A stretch of 7,549 nucleotides of DNA, taken from contig CAAFMG010000133.1 in the NCBI GenBank assembly GCA_900763965.1, forward strand, positions 1 through 7,549. Reading direction: 5' to 3'. Positions 1 through 5,758 of this stretch are shown one piece after another; position 1 is the stretch's first letter, and every line of letters begins with the position of its first letter. The notes under the pieces are model-generated. The model made no database searches. It worked only from the letters and a program-made list of their open reading frames with translations, and was not told the DNA's origin. The translations under genes and the position numbers were made by a program. Source of the DNA: an uncultured Oscillospiraceae bacterium. Lineage in GTDB: Bacteria > Bacillota > Clostridia > Oscillospirales > Oscillospiraceae.

Positions 1-19
1 GATACTATCCGCCCCTACG
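1..19 (+). repeat. Partial palindromic repeat module cut by the window edge
   Basis: The first 19 bases are identical to positions 272-290, the right part of the GGGCGGATA-C-TATCCGCCC palindrome plus the trailing CCTACG motif. The window therefore begins inside a copy of this repeat. Its orientation matches the copy at 267-290. Confidence 0.75.
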
Positions 20-76
20 AACTCAAAAATATTGACCGCCCACAAATTACGCACCATGTACGATGCGATACATCTG

Positions 77-101
77 CGTAGGGGCGGATATCATCCGCCC
101 G
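77..101 (-). repeat. Palindromic repeat module, inverted copy
   Basis: An 8-bp stem, GGGCGGAT (82-89) with ATCCGCCC (93-100), closes a 3-base loop. It is preceded by CGTAG, the reverse complement of the CTACG that ends the copies at 1-19 and 267-290. The 11 bases at 77-87 are an exact inverted repeat of 9-19. This is an opposite-orientation member of the same family. Confidence 0.75.
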
Positions 102-221
102 CCAACGTTGCAAATTTTTGAGCAGAAACGTATTGGCCGAACCGGGGTTCCGATGTTGCAAATATACCACATTCCGACATTGTACCGTCAAATTTCACCG
201 TATAATGTTCGATACTGCATT

Positions 222-290
222 GTCGGCGCTTTGCGCCGACGTTGTTTTCCCGGAGGGAAAACAACCGGGCGGATACTATCCGCCCCTACG
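222..290 (+). repeat. Composite of three adjacent hairpins (intergenic repeat element)
   Basis: Three perfect hairpins lie almost end to end. The first is GTCGGCGC (222-229)/GCGCCGAC (233-240), with a TTT loop. The second is GTTGTTTTCCC (241-251)/GGGAAAACAAC (255-265), an 11-bp stem with a 3-base loop. The third is GGGCGGATA (267-275)/TATCCGCCC (277-285), a 9-bp stem around one base, followed by CTACG. The second and third modules recur in the same order on the minus strand at 7457-7499. The density and recurrence fit a mobile or amplified intergenic repeat (REP/MITE-like) rather than a gene. No transposase is visible in the window. Confidence 0.7.
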
Positions 291-332
291 CCCACCGAAA
301 TCACCGGGCGGTAATTTGGTGCATTTAATCGC

Positions 333-372
333 AAAAAACCAACATCGGCACCATGCACGATGTTGGTTTTTT
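333..372 (-). terminator. Bidirectional Rho-independent terminator ending the ABC efflux operon
   Basis: CCAACATCG (339-347) pairs perfectly with CGATGTTGG (358-366). The stem is flanked by six A's on the left and six T's on the right, so it reads as a terminator on both strands. An inner GCA/TGC pairing (348-350 with 354-356) can tighten the loop. On the minus strand it begins only 7 bases after the permease stop codon, exactly where the operon should end. Confidence 0.9.
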
Positions 373-379
373 GGAAATG

Positions 380-1633
380 TTAATCCCGCCGCAGGGCCTG
401 GATGGGGTTGAGGTTGGCGGCTTGGGTGGCGGGCAGGAGGCCGAAGATCACGCCGATGAGGGTGGAGAATACCACACTGACCAAAATGGCGGTGGCATCA
501 ATGGCCACGGGGATCTGCATCATGGCGGAGATCAGCTGGGCAAGACCGATGCCGCTGATGACACCGATGATGCCGCCCATGCTGGTCAGCACGGCTGCTT
601 CCGTCAAAAACTGCATCAGGATCCGCTTCTTCTTGGCGCCGATGGCTTTTTTCAGGCCGATCTCGGCGGTACGCTCCGTAACGCTCACCAGCATGATGTT
701 CATAACGCCGATGCCGCCTACCAGCAGGGAGATACCTGCGATCCAGATCAGCTGGGCATTGGTGGATTCGGACATTTTTTGCAGCTGCTGGGCCTGTTCC
801 AGCATATCCTGGCTGCGGTAATCCAGGTTCTTGTCCTTATCCACAATCTGCCGCTCTGTCAGCAGGTCTGCCGCTTCCTTACCGGCGGTGGCCATCACGT
901 CGGTATTTTTGACCTTGATGGCCACATTCTGGGGCTCGTCAAACCGATACACCGTAGGCCACACCGCATCGGGAAGATACAACGTGCCGGAGGAACGGTC
1001 GGCGTACATATAATAGTCCTGCATATTGTTGATGGAGGGGGCGAATTCCTCAGACAGGGCCACCTCGCCCACCACCGTAAAGACGGCACTGTTCAGCTCA
1101 ATGGTCTTTCCCACCGGGCTGTCCCCCCCAAAGAGGTTGGTGGCTGCCTTGCTGTCCACCAGCACCACCTTCCGGAAGCCGGAAAAATCATCTTCGGTAA
1201 AGCCCCGGCCGGTTTTCACCTGGAGGCCATAGACGTTCAGGTAGTTGGGGTCGATGCCCATCACGTTGCCGTTGAACTGGGTGTTCTGATAGTACACATT
1301 CTCGGCATAGCTGCGGCTGAGGAACAGGGAAGCCTTTTCCACGCCGCTGATCTGCTCCAGCTCCTGGCGGGTCTCCTCGGTGATGGTTCGCACCCCCTGG
1401 GGGATGGCATTCCAGCTCATGTCGTAGGGACTGCCGGACTGGTTCAGCTGCACCGTTACCACATTGTTGCCTGCACCGATGAGGTTTTCCTTGATCTGCT
1501 CGTTGGTGCCCTTGATGGTGGAAACGATGGTGATAATGGCGGCGATACCGATGATGATACCCAGCATCGTCAGGATGGAGCGAAGCTTATGGCCCCAAAT
1601 GCCCTGAAAGGCAAGTCGGATATTTTCTACCAT
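380..1633 (-). CDS. MacB/FtsX-type ABC transporter permease
   Basis: The 417-residue inner-membrane subunit is expected to transmit ATPase movement to its large extracytoplasmic domain and the adaptors (mechanotransmission as in MacB, YknZ and LolCE). It has the family's four-helix plan: TM1 about 18-40, a large extracellular domain about 45-290 (MacB_PCD-like), then TM2 about 294-317, TM3 about 345-370 and TM4 about 378-402. The conserved cytoplasmic loop after TM2 (ERTAEIGLKKAIGAKKKRI, 320-338) and the C-terminal GLLPATQAANLNPIQALR (398-415) are hallmarks of the FtsX family. Length is typical for a permease that lacks a fused ATPase. The start is supported by GGAGG at 1641-1645, seven bases upstream and directly after the previous stop. 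It is the last gene of the operon. The substrate is unknown; peptides, antimicrobials or lipids are all possible. Confidence 0.95.
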   Translation of the reverse strand: MVENIRLAFQGIWGHKLRSILTMLGIIIGIAAIITIVSTIKGTNEQIKENLIGAGNNVVTVQLNQSGSPYDMSWNAIPQGVRTITEETRQELEQISGVEKASLFLSRSYAENVYYQNTQFNGNVMGIDPNYLNVYGLQVKTGRGFTEDDFSGFRKVVLVDSKAATNLFGGDSPVGKTIELNSAVFTVVGEVALSEEFAPSINNMQDYYMYADRSSGTLYLPDAVWPTVYRFDEPQNVAIKVKNTDVMATAGKEAADLLTERQIVDKDKNLDYRSQDMLEQAQQLQKMSESTNAQLIWIAGISLLVGGIGVMNIMLVSVTERTAEIGLKKAIGAKKKRILMQFLTEAAVLTSMGGIIGVISGIGLAQLISAMMQIPVAIDATAILVSVVFSTLIGVIFGLLPATQAANLNPIQALRRD

Positions 1634-1645
1634 ATTCTCCCCTCC

Positions 1646-3496
1646 TTAATAGTTGTAAAGATTGCTGATGTCGCCTTCCTGGGCAGCCACGCCGGGGCGG
1701 ACATTCTTGCCATAGGGGAAGGCCACCAGATCGTCTGCCGTCAGGCCGGAACGGATCTCGGTGTAGCTGCCCCACAGGGACTTGCCGGTGCGCACATCCC
1801 GCCGCTCCAGCTTGCCGTCCTTGCCCAGCACATAGACAAAGCTCACGCCGTTTTCCGTGCGCAGGAAGGGATTTTCCAGATAGATGCCGTTTTCGCTTTC
1901 CGCAGCGGAATAGTTGACGCTGACGTAGCTTCCGGCCCGCAGATCCGCATCCTCGTCCACAAAGATCCGGAAGGGATACTGGGTGGCATTGGGGTTGCCG
2001 TTGCCGCCATAATAGTTATCCTGGCTGGGGAAATCGCCAATGGACTGCACCGTACCCACATACATCATGCCGCTGGACCAGTCGTTGACGGTGACCTCCT
2101 GGCCGATCTGTATCTTGTCTCTGTCCAGCTCGCTGATGGTGGCTTCCACATAGTAGCCGCCGCCGCCGGAGAGCTTGAGGATGGGCTGCTTGGTCTTCTT
2201 GGCCTCCTCCTCGCTGATCAGGGTGCTGATCTTGCCGTCCACCTGGGCGTAGATGTGTCCGTCGCTGAGTTCTGCCTGCATGATCTTGTATTCCGCCTCG
2301 GCCAGCTTGATCTGCAATTCCAGCTCCTTGATCTTCTTGAGCTGATCCGAACGCATCTGGGCGATCTGGGCGGCGGTGTAGCCGCTGCCGAAGTCGATAT
2401 CCGGCGTTTCCACATCCTCGCTGTCGTCATTGCCGAAATCCATCACCATGTGATCCGGAATCACGGCACTTTCCAGCTGGAAGGAATTGTCAGAGAGTAC
2501 ATAAAAGCCCTGCCAGATCAGCTTTTCTCCCAGGGACATATTCTCTCCCGTCACCCGGAACACCACATGGAAGTCACCCACCTGGGGATAGGAAACCGCC
2601 GATGCACTGGACTGCTCGCCGCCCTCGCCGCCTTCGCTGCCGCTGCCTTCGCTGCCGCCGCCTTCGCTGCCGCCGCCTTCGCTGCCGCCGCCTTCGCTGC
2701 CGCCGCCTTCGCTGCCGCCGCCTTCGCTGCCGCCGCCTTCACCGCCCGTCCCGGGATCCGGTGCCTCTGTCGTTGGAGCTGTTGTCGGGTCTGTTTCTGT
2801 GGGATCCGTTTCTGTAGGCTCCGTCGTCTCCGAAGGCTCGGTGGGCTCCGTCTCCTCGGCGGCATTCAGGAACTGATAGTAGGAGGCCCGATCCCGCAGG
2901 GCGTTAAACAGGCTGCCGCCAATGGCGGTATCACTGCGGATCCAGCAGATCAGCGCCGTTTCGGCGGAGCTGCCGTCATAGGACTTCTGCTCCGAGATCC
3001 GGTAGGGATCCCGCAGGACAAAGCCCAGATTGGTATCCCCGGAAGAGGAGTCATCGGGAGTGGGCACCTCCATGGGCTTCATGCTGTTGATGTTTGCCAG
3101 CTGCCGCTTGGCATCTCCCAGCTGGAGCTTTTTCTTTTCCACATCCAGCCGCTTTTTTTCCACCTGCAAGTCAGACAGGGTGGTGTCAAAGGTCATGAGA
3201 AGATCGCCCTTTTGCACCCGGTCCCCTTCCTTGACCAGAATTTTGGTGACGGTCTGGGTGTCGGAGACGAACACGGTCTGAATTTTGTCCGTGGTCACAG
3301 AGCCGCCGCTTTCCTGGGAGTCGCCCCAGTATTCCGTCATGCCCACAAAGGAGAAGGGGTAGACATACACCGGATCCGACCGGGTGTGCCCCACCTGGTA
3401 CCAGATGCCGCAGCCAATGGCCGCCGCCGTCACACCGGCGGTAACGCTGAGGATCATCTTCTTCCGGGTTTTCCAAAGGGTCTTGATATCAATCAT
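1646..3496 (-). CDS. Membrane-anchored HlyD/MacA-like efflux adaptor with a GGGSE-repeat linker
   Basis: This is the second of two adaptors in the operon (616 residues, long for the family). An uncleaved N-terminal helix (about 13-33) anchors it outside the membrane. A biotinyl-lipoyl half-motif (VTKILVKEGDRVQKGDLLMTFD, 83-104) leads into the first coiled-coil helix (about 105-137). A matching second helix (about 373-410), the second lipoyl half (412-443) and beta-barrel strands from 446 on complete the standard adaptor fold. Between the helices, where a hairpin tip would be, sits an insert of about 220 residues. It has a folded-looking part (about 153-211), a Thr/Glu/Pro linker (214-250), six GGGSE units plus one GSGSE (254-288), then another folded-looking part (about 304-355). 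A longer frame would begin at 3580, but the ATG at 3496 has the good ribosome site and directly precedes the membrane helix. Its start overlaps the ATPase stop by 8 bases. Confidence 0.92.
   Translation of the reverse strand: MIDIKTLWKTRKKMILSVTAGVTAAAIGCGIWYQVGHTRSDPVYVYPFSFVGMTEYWGDSQESGGSVTTDKIQTVFVSDTQTVTKILVKEGDRVQKGDLLMTFDTTLSDLQVEKKRLDVEKKKLQLGDAKRQLANINSMKPMEVPTPDDSSSGDTNLGFVLRDPYRISEQKSYDGSSAETALICWIRSDTAIGGSLFNALRDRASYYQFLNAAEETEPTEPSETTEPTETDPTETDPTTAPTTEAPDPGTGGEGGGSEGGGSEGGGSEGGGSEGGGSEGGGSEGSGSEGGEGGEQSSASAVSYPQVGDFHVVFRVTGENMSLGEKLIWQGFYVLSDNSFQLESAVIPDHMVMDFGNDDSEDVETPDIDFGSGYTAAQIAQMRSDQLKKIKELELQIKLAEAEYKIMQAELSDGHIYAQVDGKISTLISEEEAKKTKQPILKLSGGGGYYVEATISELDRDKIQIGQEVTVNDWSSGMMYVGTVQSIGDFPSQDNYYGGNGNPNATQYPFRIFVDEDADLRAGSYVSVNYSAAESENGIYLENPFLRTENGVSFVYVLGKDGKLERRDVRTGKSLWGSYTEIRSGLTADDLVAFPYGKNVRPGVAAQEGDISNLYNY
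2612..2746 (-). repeat. Coding 15-bp tandem repeat (GGGSE units)
   Basis: Seven consecutive 15-bp units at 2633-2737 (plus-strand unit TTCGCTGCCGCCGCC) encode six GGGSE repeats and a final GSGSE. The six units are identical at the DNA level as well as in protein; the seventh differs by one base. Gly/Glu-rich flanks (GGE, GGEGGE) extend the low-complexity tract to 2612-2746. Because the unit is a multiple of three, copy-number change would lengthen or shorten the linker by five residues without a frameshift. Confidence 0.95.
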
Positions 3497-4193
3497 TCTC
3501 CGCTTCCTCCTTCCCGGTATAGGCGTGATCCCGCAGCTCGCCGTCGAGGATGTGGTAGGTCTTATTGGCGCAGGCGGCAATGGCAGGCTCGTGGGTGATC
3601 ATAATAATGGTCATGCCGTTTTCGCTGAGTTTGCGGAAAATGTCCATGATCTGATGGCCGGACTTGGTATCCAGTGCGCCGGTGGGCTCGTCTGCCAGCA
3701 GCAGGTCGGGATTGGTCACCATGGCCCGGGCGATGGCAATGCGCTGGCACTGACCGCCGGACAGCTGGTTGGGGAAAAAGTCCATCCGTTCTTCCAGCCC
3801 CACGGCCTTCAGTGCCTCCTCCGCCCGCTCCCGGCGCTCCTTCAGGGGCACGTCGGCATACAATAGGGGCAATGCCACATTGTCCCGGGCATCCAGCTTG
3901 GGCATCAGGTAGAAGCTCTGGAACACAAAGCCCAGATGCTTGTTGCGGATCTCCGCCAGCTGGTCGTCGGTCAGGTTCTGCAAATTCTGGCCGTCCAGCT
4001 CATAGGTTCCGGAGGTGGGGACATCCAGACAGCCGATGATGTTCATCAGGGTTGTCTTGCCGGAACCGGAGGGGCCCATAATGGCCAGGTAGTCTCCTTT
4101 TTCCACCGTCAGGTTGATGTTTTTCAGTACCCGCACCGGCTCCCGGCCCTGCTGGTAGTCCTTGCAGATATCGGTCAATTTCAGGATCGGCAT
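3489..4193 (-). CDS. MacB/LolD-type ABC transporter ATP-binding protein
   Basis: The 234-residue cytoplasmic ATPase powers the permease encoded downstream. All catalytic motifs are present: Walker A GPSGSGKTT (40-48), Q-loop Q92 in FVFQSFYLMP, signature LSGGQ (144-148), Walker B LLLADEP (164-170) with catalytic E169, D-loop ALD (173-175) and switch histidine H201. The spacing and the NIIGCLD and ADEPTGALD segments are typical of the MacB/LolD/YknY branch. A small oddity is Cys149 directly after the signature motif, where Gln is usual. Its ATG shares one base with the stop of the lipoprotein adaptor (TAATG), and its own stop overlaps the start of the second adaptor, so expression should be translationally coupled on both sides. 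It should work as a dimer with two permease copies. Confidence 0.97.
   Translation of the reverse strand: MPILKLTDICKDYQQGREPVRVLKNINLTVEKGDYLAIMGPSGSGKTTLMNIIGCLDVPTSGTYELDGQNLQNLTDDQLAEIRNKHLGFVFQSFYLMPKLDARDNVALPLLYADVPLKERRERAEEALKAVGLEERMDFFPNQLSGGQCQRIAIARAMVTNPDLLLADEPTGALDTKSGHQIMDIFRKLSENGMTIIMITHEPAIAACANKTYHILDGELRDHAYTGKEEAEND
3506..3512 (-). promoter_or_regulatory. Ribosome binding site fixing the start of the second adaptor
   Basis: On the minus strand AAGGAGG lies nine bases before the ATG at 3496, inside the end of the ATPase gene. It decides for this start over the in-frame ATG at 3580, which would add 28 residues of out-of-frame ATPase coding sequence. Confidence 0.8.
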
Positions 4194-5548
4194 TAGCCCA
4201 CCTCGCCTTCCGTTCCCAGGCCCCCGGCGTCCGGGGAAGGCATGTCCATAGCGCTGTCATCCATGGGCGCATTGTCCATGGCTCCCCCATCCATGGGATC
4301 CATATCCATCATGCCCCCGTCATGGGCCATGTCTCCCCCATCCATGGGATCCATGCCCATCATGCCCTCGTCATGGGCCATGTCTCCCCCTTCCTCGGGT
4401 TCCGTCACAGGCTGGGTATGGGTGGTGGCTGCGCCCACATGGCACAGTTCCGCATCCGGGAAGGCAATGTAGTCCTCCAGGGTCAGGCCATCCAAAATTT
4501 CCACCGTACCCGTCATATCGTCCACGGTACCCAGGGTCACGCTGCGCTTTTCCAGCTTGCCCCGGTTTTCAGCCCAGACGTAGGCACTGCCATCGTCGCT
4601 TGTAACAACGAAGGTCTGGCTGATGGCAAGTCCGGAGGACAGTTCCTCCTCGTCGGCCATTTCCAGATAGATGTGCTGACCCAAAATCAGCCCATCGGTG
4701 CTGTCCAGCTCCACATAGAAGGGATATCTGCTGGCATTGCTCATTTCATCGGAGCCGCCGCCCATCATCATGCCGTTGTTATTGTTATTGCCCTGGCTGG
4801 GGTTCTCGTAGTCCACCAGGGTCACCGTGCCCATCCAGGTCTGGCTGGCATCGGTGCGGGAGATGATCTTCATCCGGGTGCCCTTGGTGATGCCCCCCCG
4901 CTGCAATTCTCCCAGGGTGCCCTTAATGCGATAGGAGCCCGCCTGCTGAATACTGATATAGGGCAGGGGGTTTCCGTTGTTGTCCGTGCCGCTTTCTTTC
5001 ACGGACTGCACCCGTCCGGTAACCGGGGAGACCACGGTGGAATGCTCCAGAATGTCCTTGGCCCGGGACACTTCCCCTTCCTTGGACTTGAGGTTCAGTT
5101 CCGCTTCCTTCAGATCCACCTGGGTGGACTGAATCTGAATGGTGTATTGCAGCTTGTCGGTGCCCCACACCCGGCTCTGCTCCCGCTCCAGATCCTGGAT
5201 CTGGCGCTTGTAATTTTCAATGGAAGCAGATAGCTGATCCCGCTCCAGCTCCTTCTTTTCCAGAGCCAGCTGCAGCTCCTCGGTGTCGTAGGAGAACAGC
5301 GCCTGTCCTTCCTTCACATCGTCGCCTTCCTTCACCAGCAGCTCCGCCACGGTCTTTTCGCTGTCCTTCTGGATCTCCGCCACGTTTTCCGACACCACCA
5401 GGCCGCCGAAACGGTCACCGGGGGCAATGCCCCCCATCCCCACCAGAGAAGCCACGGACTGGACGTATACCTTGGTATCCTTCCCGCCGCAGCCAGCCAG
5501 GGCCAGTGTCAGCACCAGCGCCAGACAGAAGATCTTTCTTCCTTTCAT
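4193..5548 (-). CDS. Lipoprotein HlyD/MacA-like efflux adaptor with Met/Asp-rich tail
   Basis: The first operon gene encodes a 451-residue adaptor held outside the membrane by a lipid. Residues 1-20 are a lipoprotein signal with lipobox LAGC, so cleavage should leave lipid-modified Cys20. The body has the adaptor order: lipoyl half-motif (VAELLVKEGDDVKEGQALFSYD, 67-88), a long coiled-coil hairpin (about 90-168), second lipoyl half (HSTVVSPVTGRVQSVKESG, 169-187), beta-barrel (about 200-300) with an Asn/Met-rich loop GNNNNNGMMMGGG (253-265), and a membrane-proximal domain to about 375. After that a low-complexity tail (about 376-451) is rich in Met, Asp and Gly, with two His, and contains a 17-residue duplication. 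The tail resembles Met/His-rich metal-binding segments of copper proteins, but that role is inference. Both adaptors share an N-terminal VGM segment and a YPF segment in the barrel, so they are probably paralogs. AGGAGG at 5556-5561 supports the start. Confidence 0.93.
   Translation of the reverse strand: MKGRKIFCLALVLTLALAGCGGKDTKVYVQSVASLVGMGGIAPGDRFGGLVVSENVAEIQKDSEKTVAELLVKEGDDVKEGQALFSYDTEELQLALEKKELERDQLSASIENYKRQIQDLEREQSRVWGTDKLQYTIQIQSTQVDLKEAELNLKSKEGEVSRAKDILEHSTVVSPVTGRVQSVKESGTDNNGNPLPYISIQQAGSYRIKGTLGELQRGGITKGTRMKIISRTDASQTWMGTVTLVDYENPSQGNNNNNGMMMGGGSDEMSNASRYPFYVELDSTDGLILGQHIYLEMADEEELSSGLAISQTFVVTSDDGSAYVWAENRGKLEKRSVTLGTVDDMTGTVEILDGLTLEDYIAFPDAELCHVGAATTHTQPVTEPEEGGDMAHDEGMMGMDPMDGGDMAHDGGMMDMDPMDGGAMDNAPMDDSAMDMPSPDAGGLGTEGEVG
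4289..4390 (-). repeat. Coding tandem duplication in Met/Asp-rich tail (2 x 51 bp)
   Basis: Residues 387-403 and 404-420 of the lipoprotein adaptor are two copies of a 17-residue unit, GGDMAHDxGMMxMDPMD, differing at two positions, followed by a degenerate third start (GGAMDNAPMD). The DNA repeats with the same 51-bp period. Confidence 0.9.
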
Positions 5549-5555
5549 AATCCAT

Positions 5556-5561
5556 CCTCCT
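5556..5561 (-). promoter_or_regulatory. Ribosome binding site of the operon's first gene
   Basis: A perfect AGGAGG stands seven bases before the ATG of the lipoprotein adaptor, the strongest ribosome site in the window. It fixes the start immediately before the lipoprotein signal. Confidence 0.85.
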
Positions 5562-5584
5562 GAATGTAACTTTTCGTTTCTTTT

Positions 5585-5613
5585 ATATTACGGCACAAAC
5601 CGGAAAAAATCAA
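5585..5613 (-). promoter_or_regulatory. Candidate sigma-A promoter of the ABC efflux operon
   Basis: On the minus strand TTGATT (5613-5608) and TAATAT (5590-5585) are separated by exactly 17 bases. Each box matches 4 of 6 consensus bases. An overlapping TATAAA (5587-5582) is an alternative -10 with longer spacing. Transcription would start near 5578 and leave a leader of about 30 bases before the start codon. This is the only gap large enough for a promoter upstream of the four genes. Confidence 0.5.
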
Positions 5614-5621
5614 GGCGGGGG

Positions 5622-5646
5622 CTTTTAAAGATTTCTTAATTTTAAG
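5622..5646. promoter_or_regulatory. Candidate operator: AT-rich palindromes just upstream of the promoter
   Basis: CTTTTAAAG (5622-5630) and CTTAATTTTAAG (5635-5646, CTTAA-TT-TTAAG) sit 9 to 33 bases upstream of the -35 box. Read on the minus strand they also form a spaced direct repeat, CTTAAAA and CTTTAAAA. This position and pattern would suit an activator such as an OmpR/PhoB-family response regulator. No regulator gene is in the window, so this is only a candidate. Confidence 0.3.
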
Positions 5647-5712
5647 CGCACATGGATTGAATTGTGAAAAAACTGTAAATTACAGCCAATTTTCCGGCAT
5701 AATATGGAAAAT

Positions 5713-5743
5713 GAGGATGTATCCGCTGTTGGGACACATCCTC
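5713..5743 (-). terminator. Rho-independent terminator of the MFS gene (possibly bidirectional)
   Basis: GAGGATGTATCC (5713-5724) and GGACACATCCTC (5732-5743) form a 12-bp stem with one G-U pair in the minus-strand RNA and a 7-base loop. On the minus strand it is followed by ATTTTCC; on the plus strand it is followed by CTTTTTCTTT-like T-rich sequence. It lies 15 bases beyond the MFS stop codon and insulates the efflux operon promoter from MFS transcription. Confidence 0.8.
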
Positions 5744-5758
5744 TTTTTCTTTCCAAAC

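Larger units (their letters stand above)
1..332. other. Non-coding region rich in palindromic repeats
   Basis: I see no credible gene here. Short open frames exist on the plus strand but run through palindromes and have no ribosome site. The stretch holds at least three copies or parts of one repeat family (entered separately), an isolated GTCGGCGC hairpin, and short direct repeats: GTTGCAAAT at 107-115 and 155-163, and a 15-base near-repeat GCACCATGYACGATG at 51-65 and 348-362. The second copy of the latter lies in the terminator stem-loop of the operon. The base composition is more AT-rich between the palindromes than in the genes. Confidence 0.7.

Noticed and set aside
222..290. CRISPR array
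   Set aside because: The palindromic modules are irregularly spaced, differ in sequence and orientation, and there are no uniform spacers or cas genes.
353..3598. Very long plus-strand open frame (about 1081 codons) opposite the permease and second adaptor
   Set aside because: It is antisense to two well-supported genes. Its protein is His/Gly/Ala-rich with poly-Ala-Phe from the GGGSE repeat read backwards, and shows no recognisable domain. Lack of stops follows from GC-rich codon use on the other strand.
3489..4193. Cys149 next to the LSGGQ signature as an inactivating change
   Set aside because: The signature itself and all other catalytic residues are intact. The following position varies in the family, so loss of function is not supported.
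4322..5233. Plus-strand open frame opposite the lipoprotein adaptor
   Set aside because: Antisense shadow with no domain or ribosome site; the minus-strand lipoprotein has a full signal peptide and adaptor fold.
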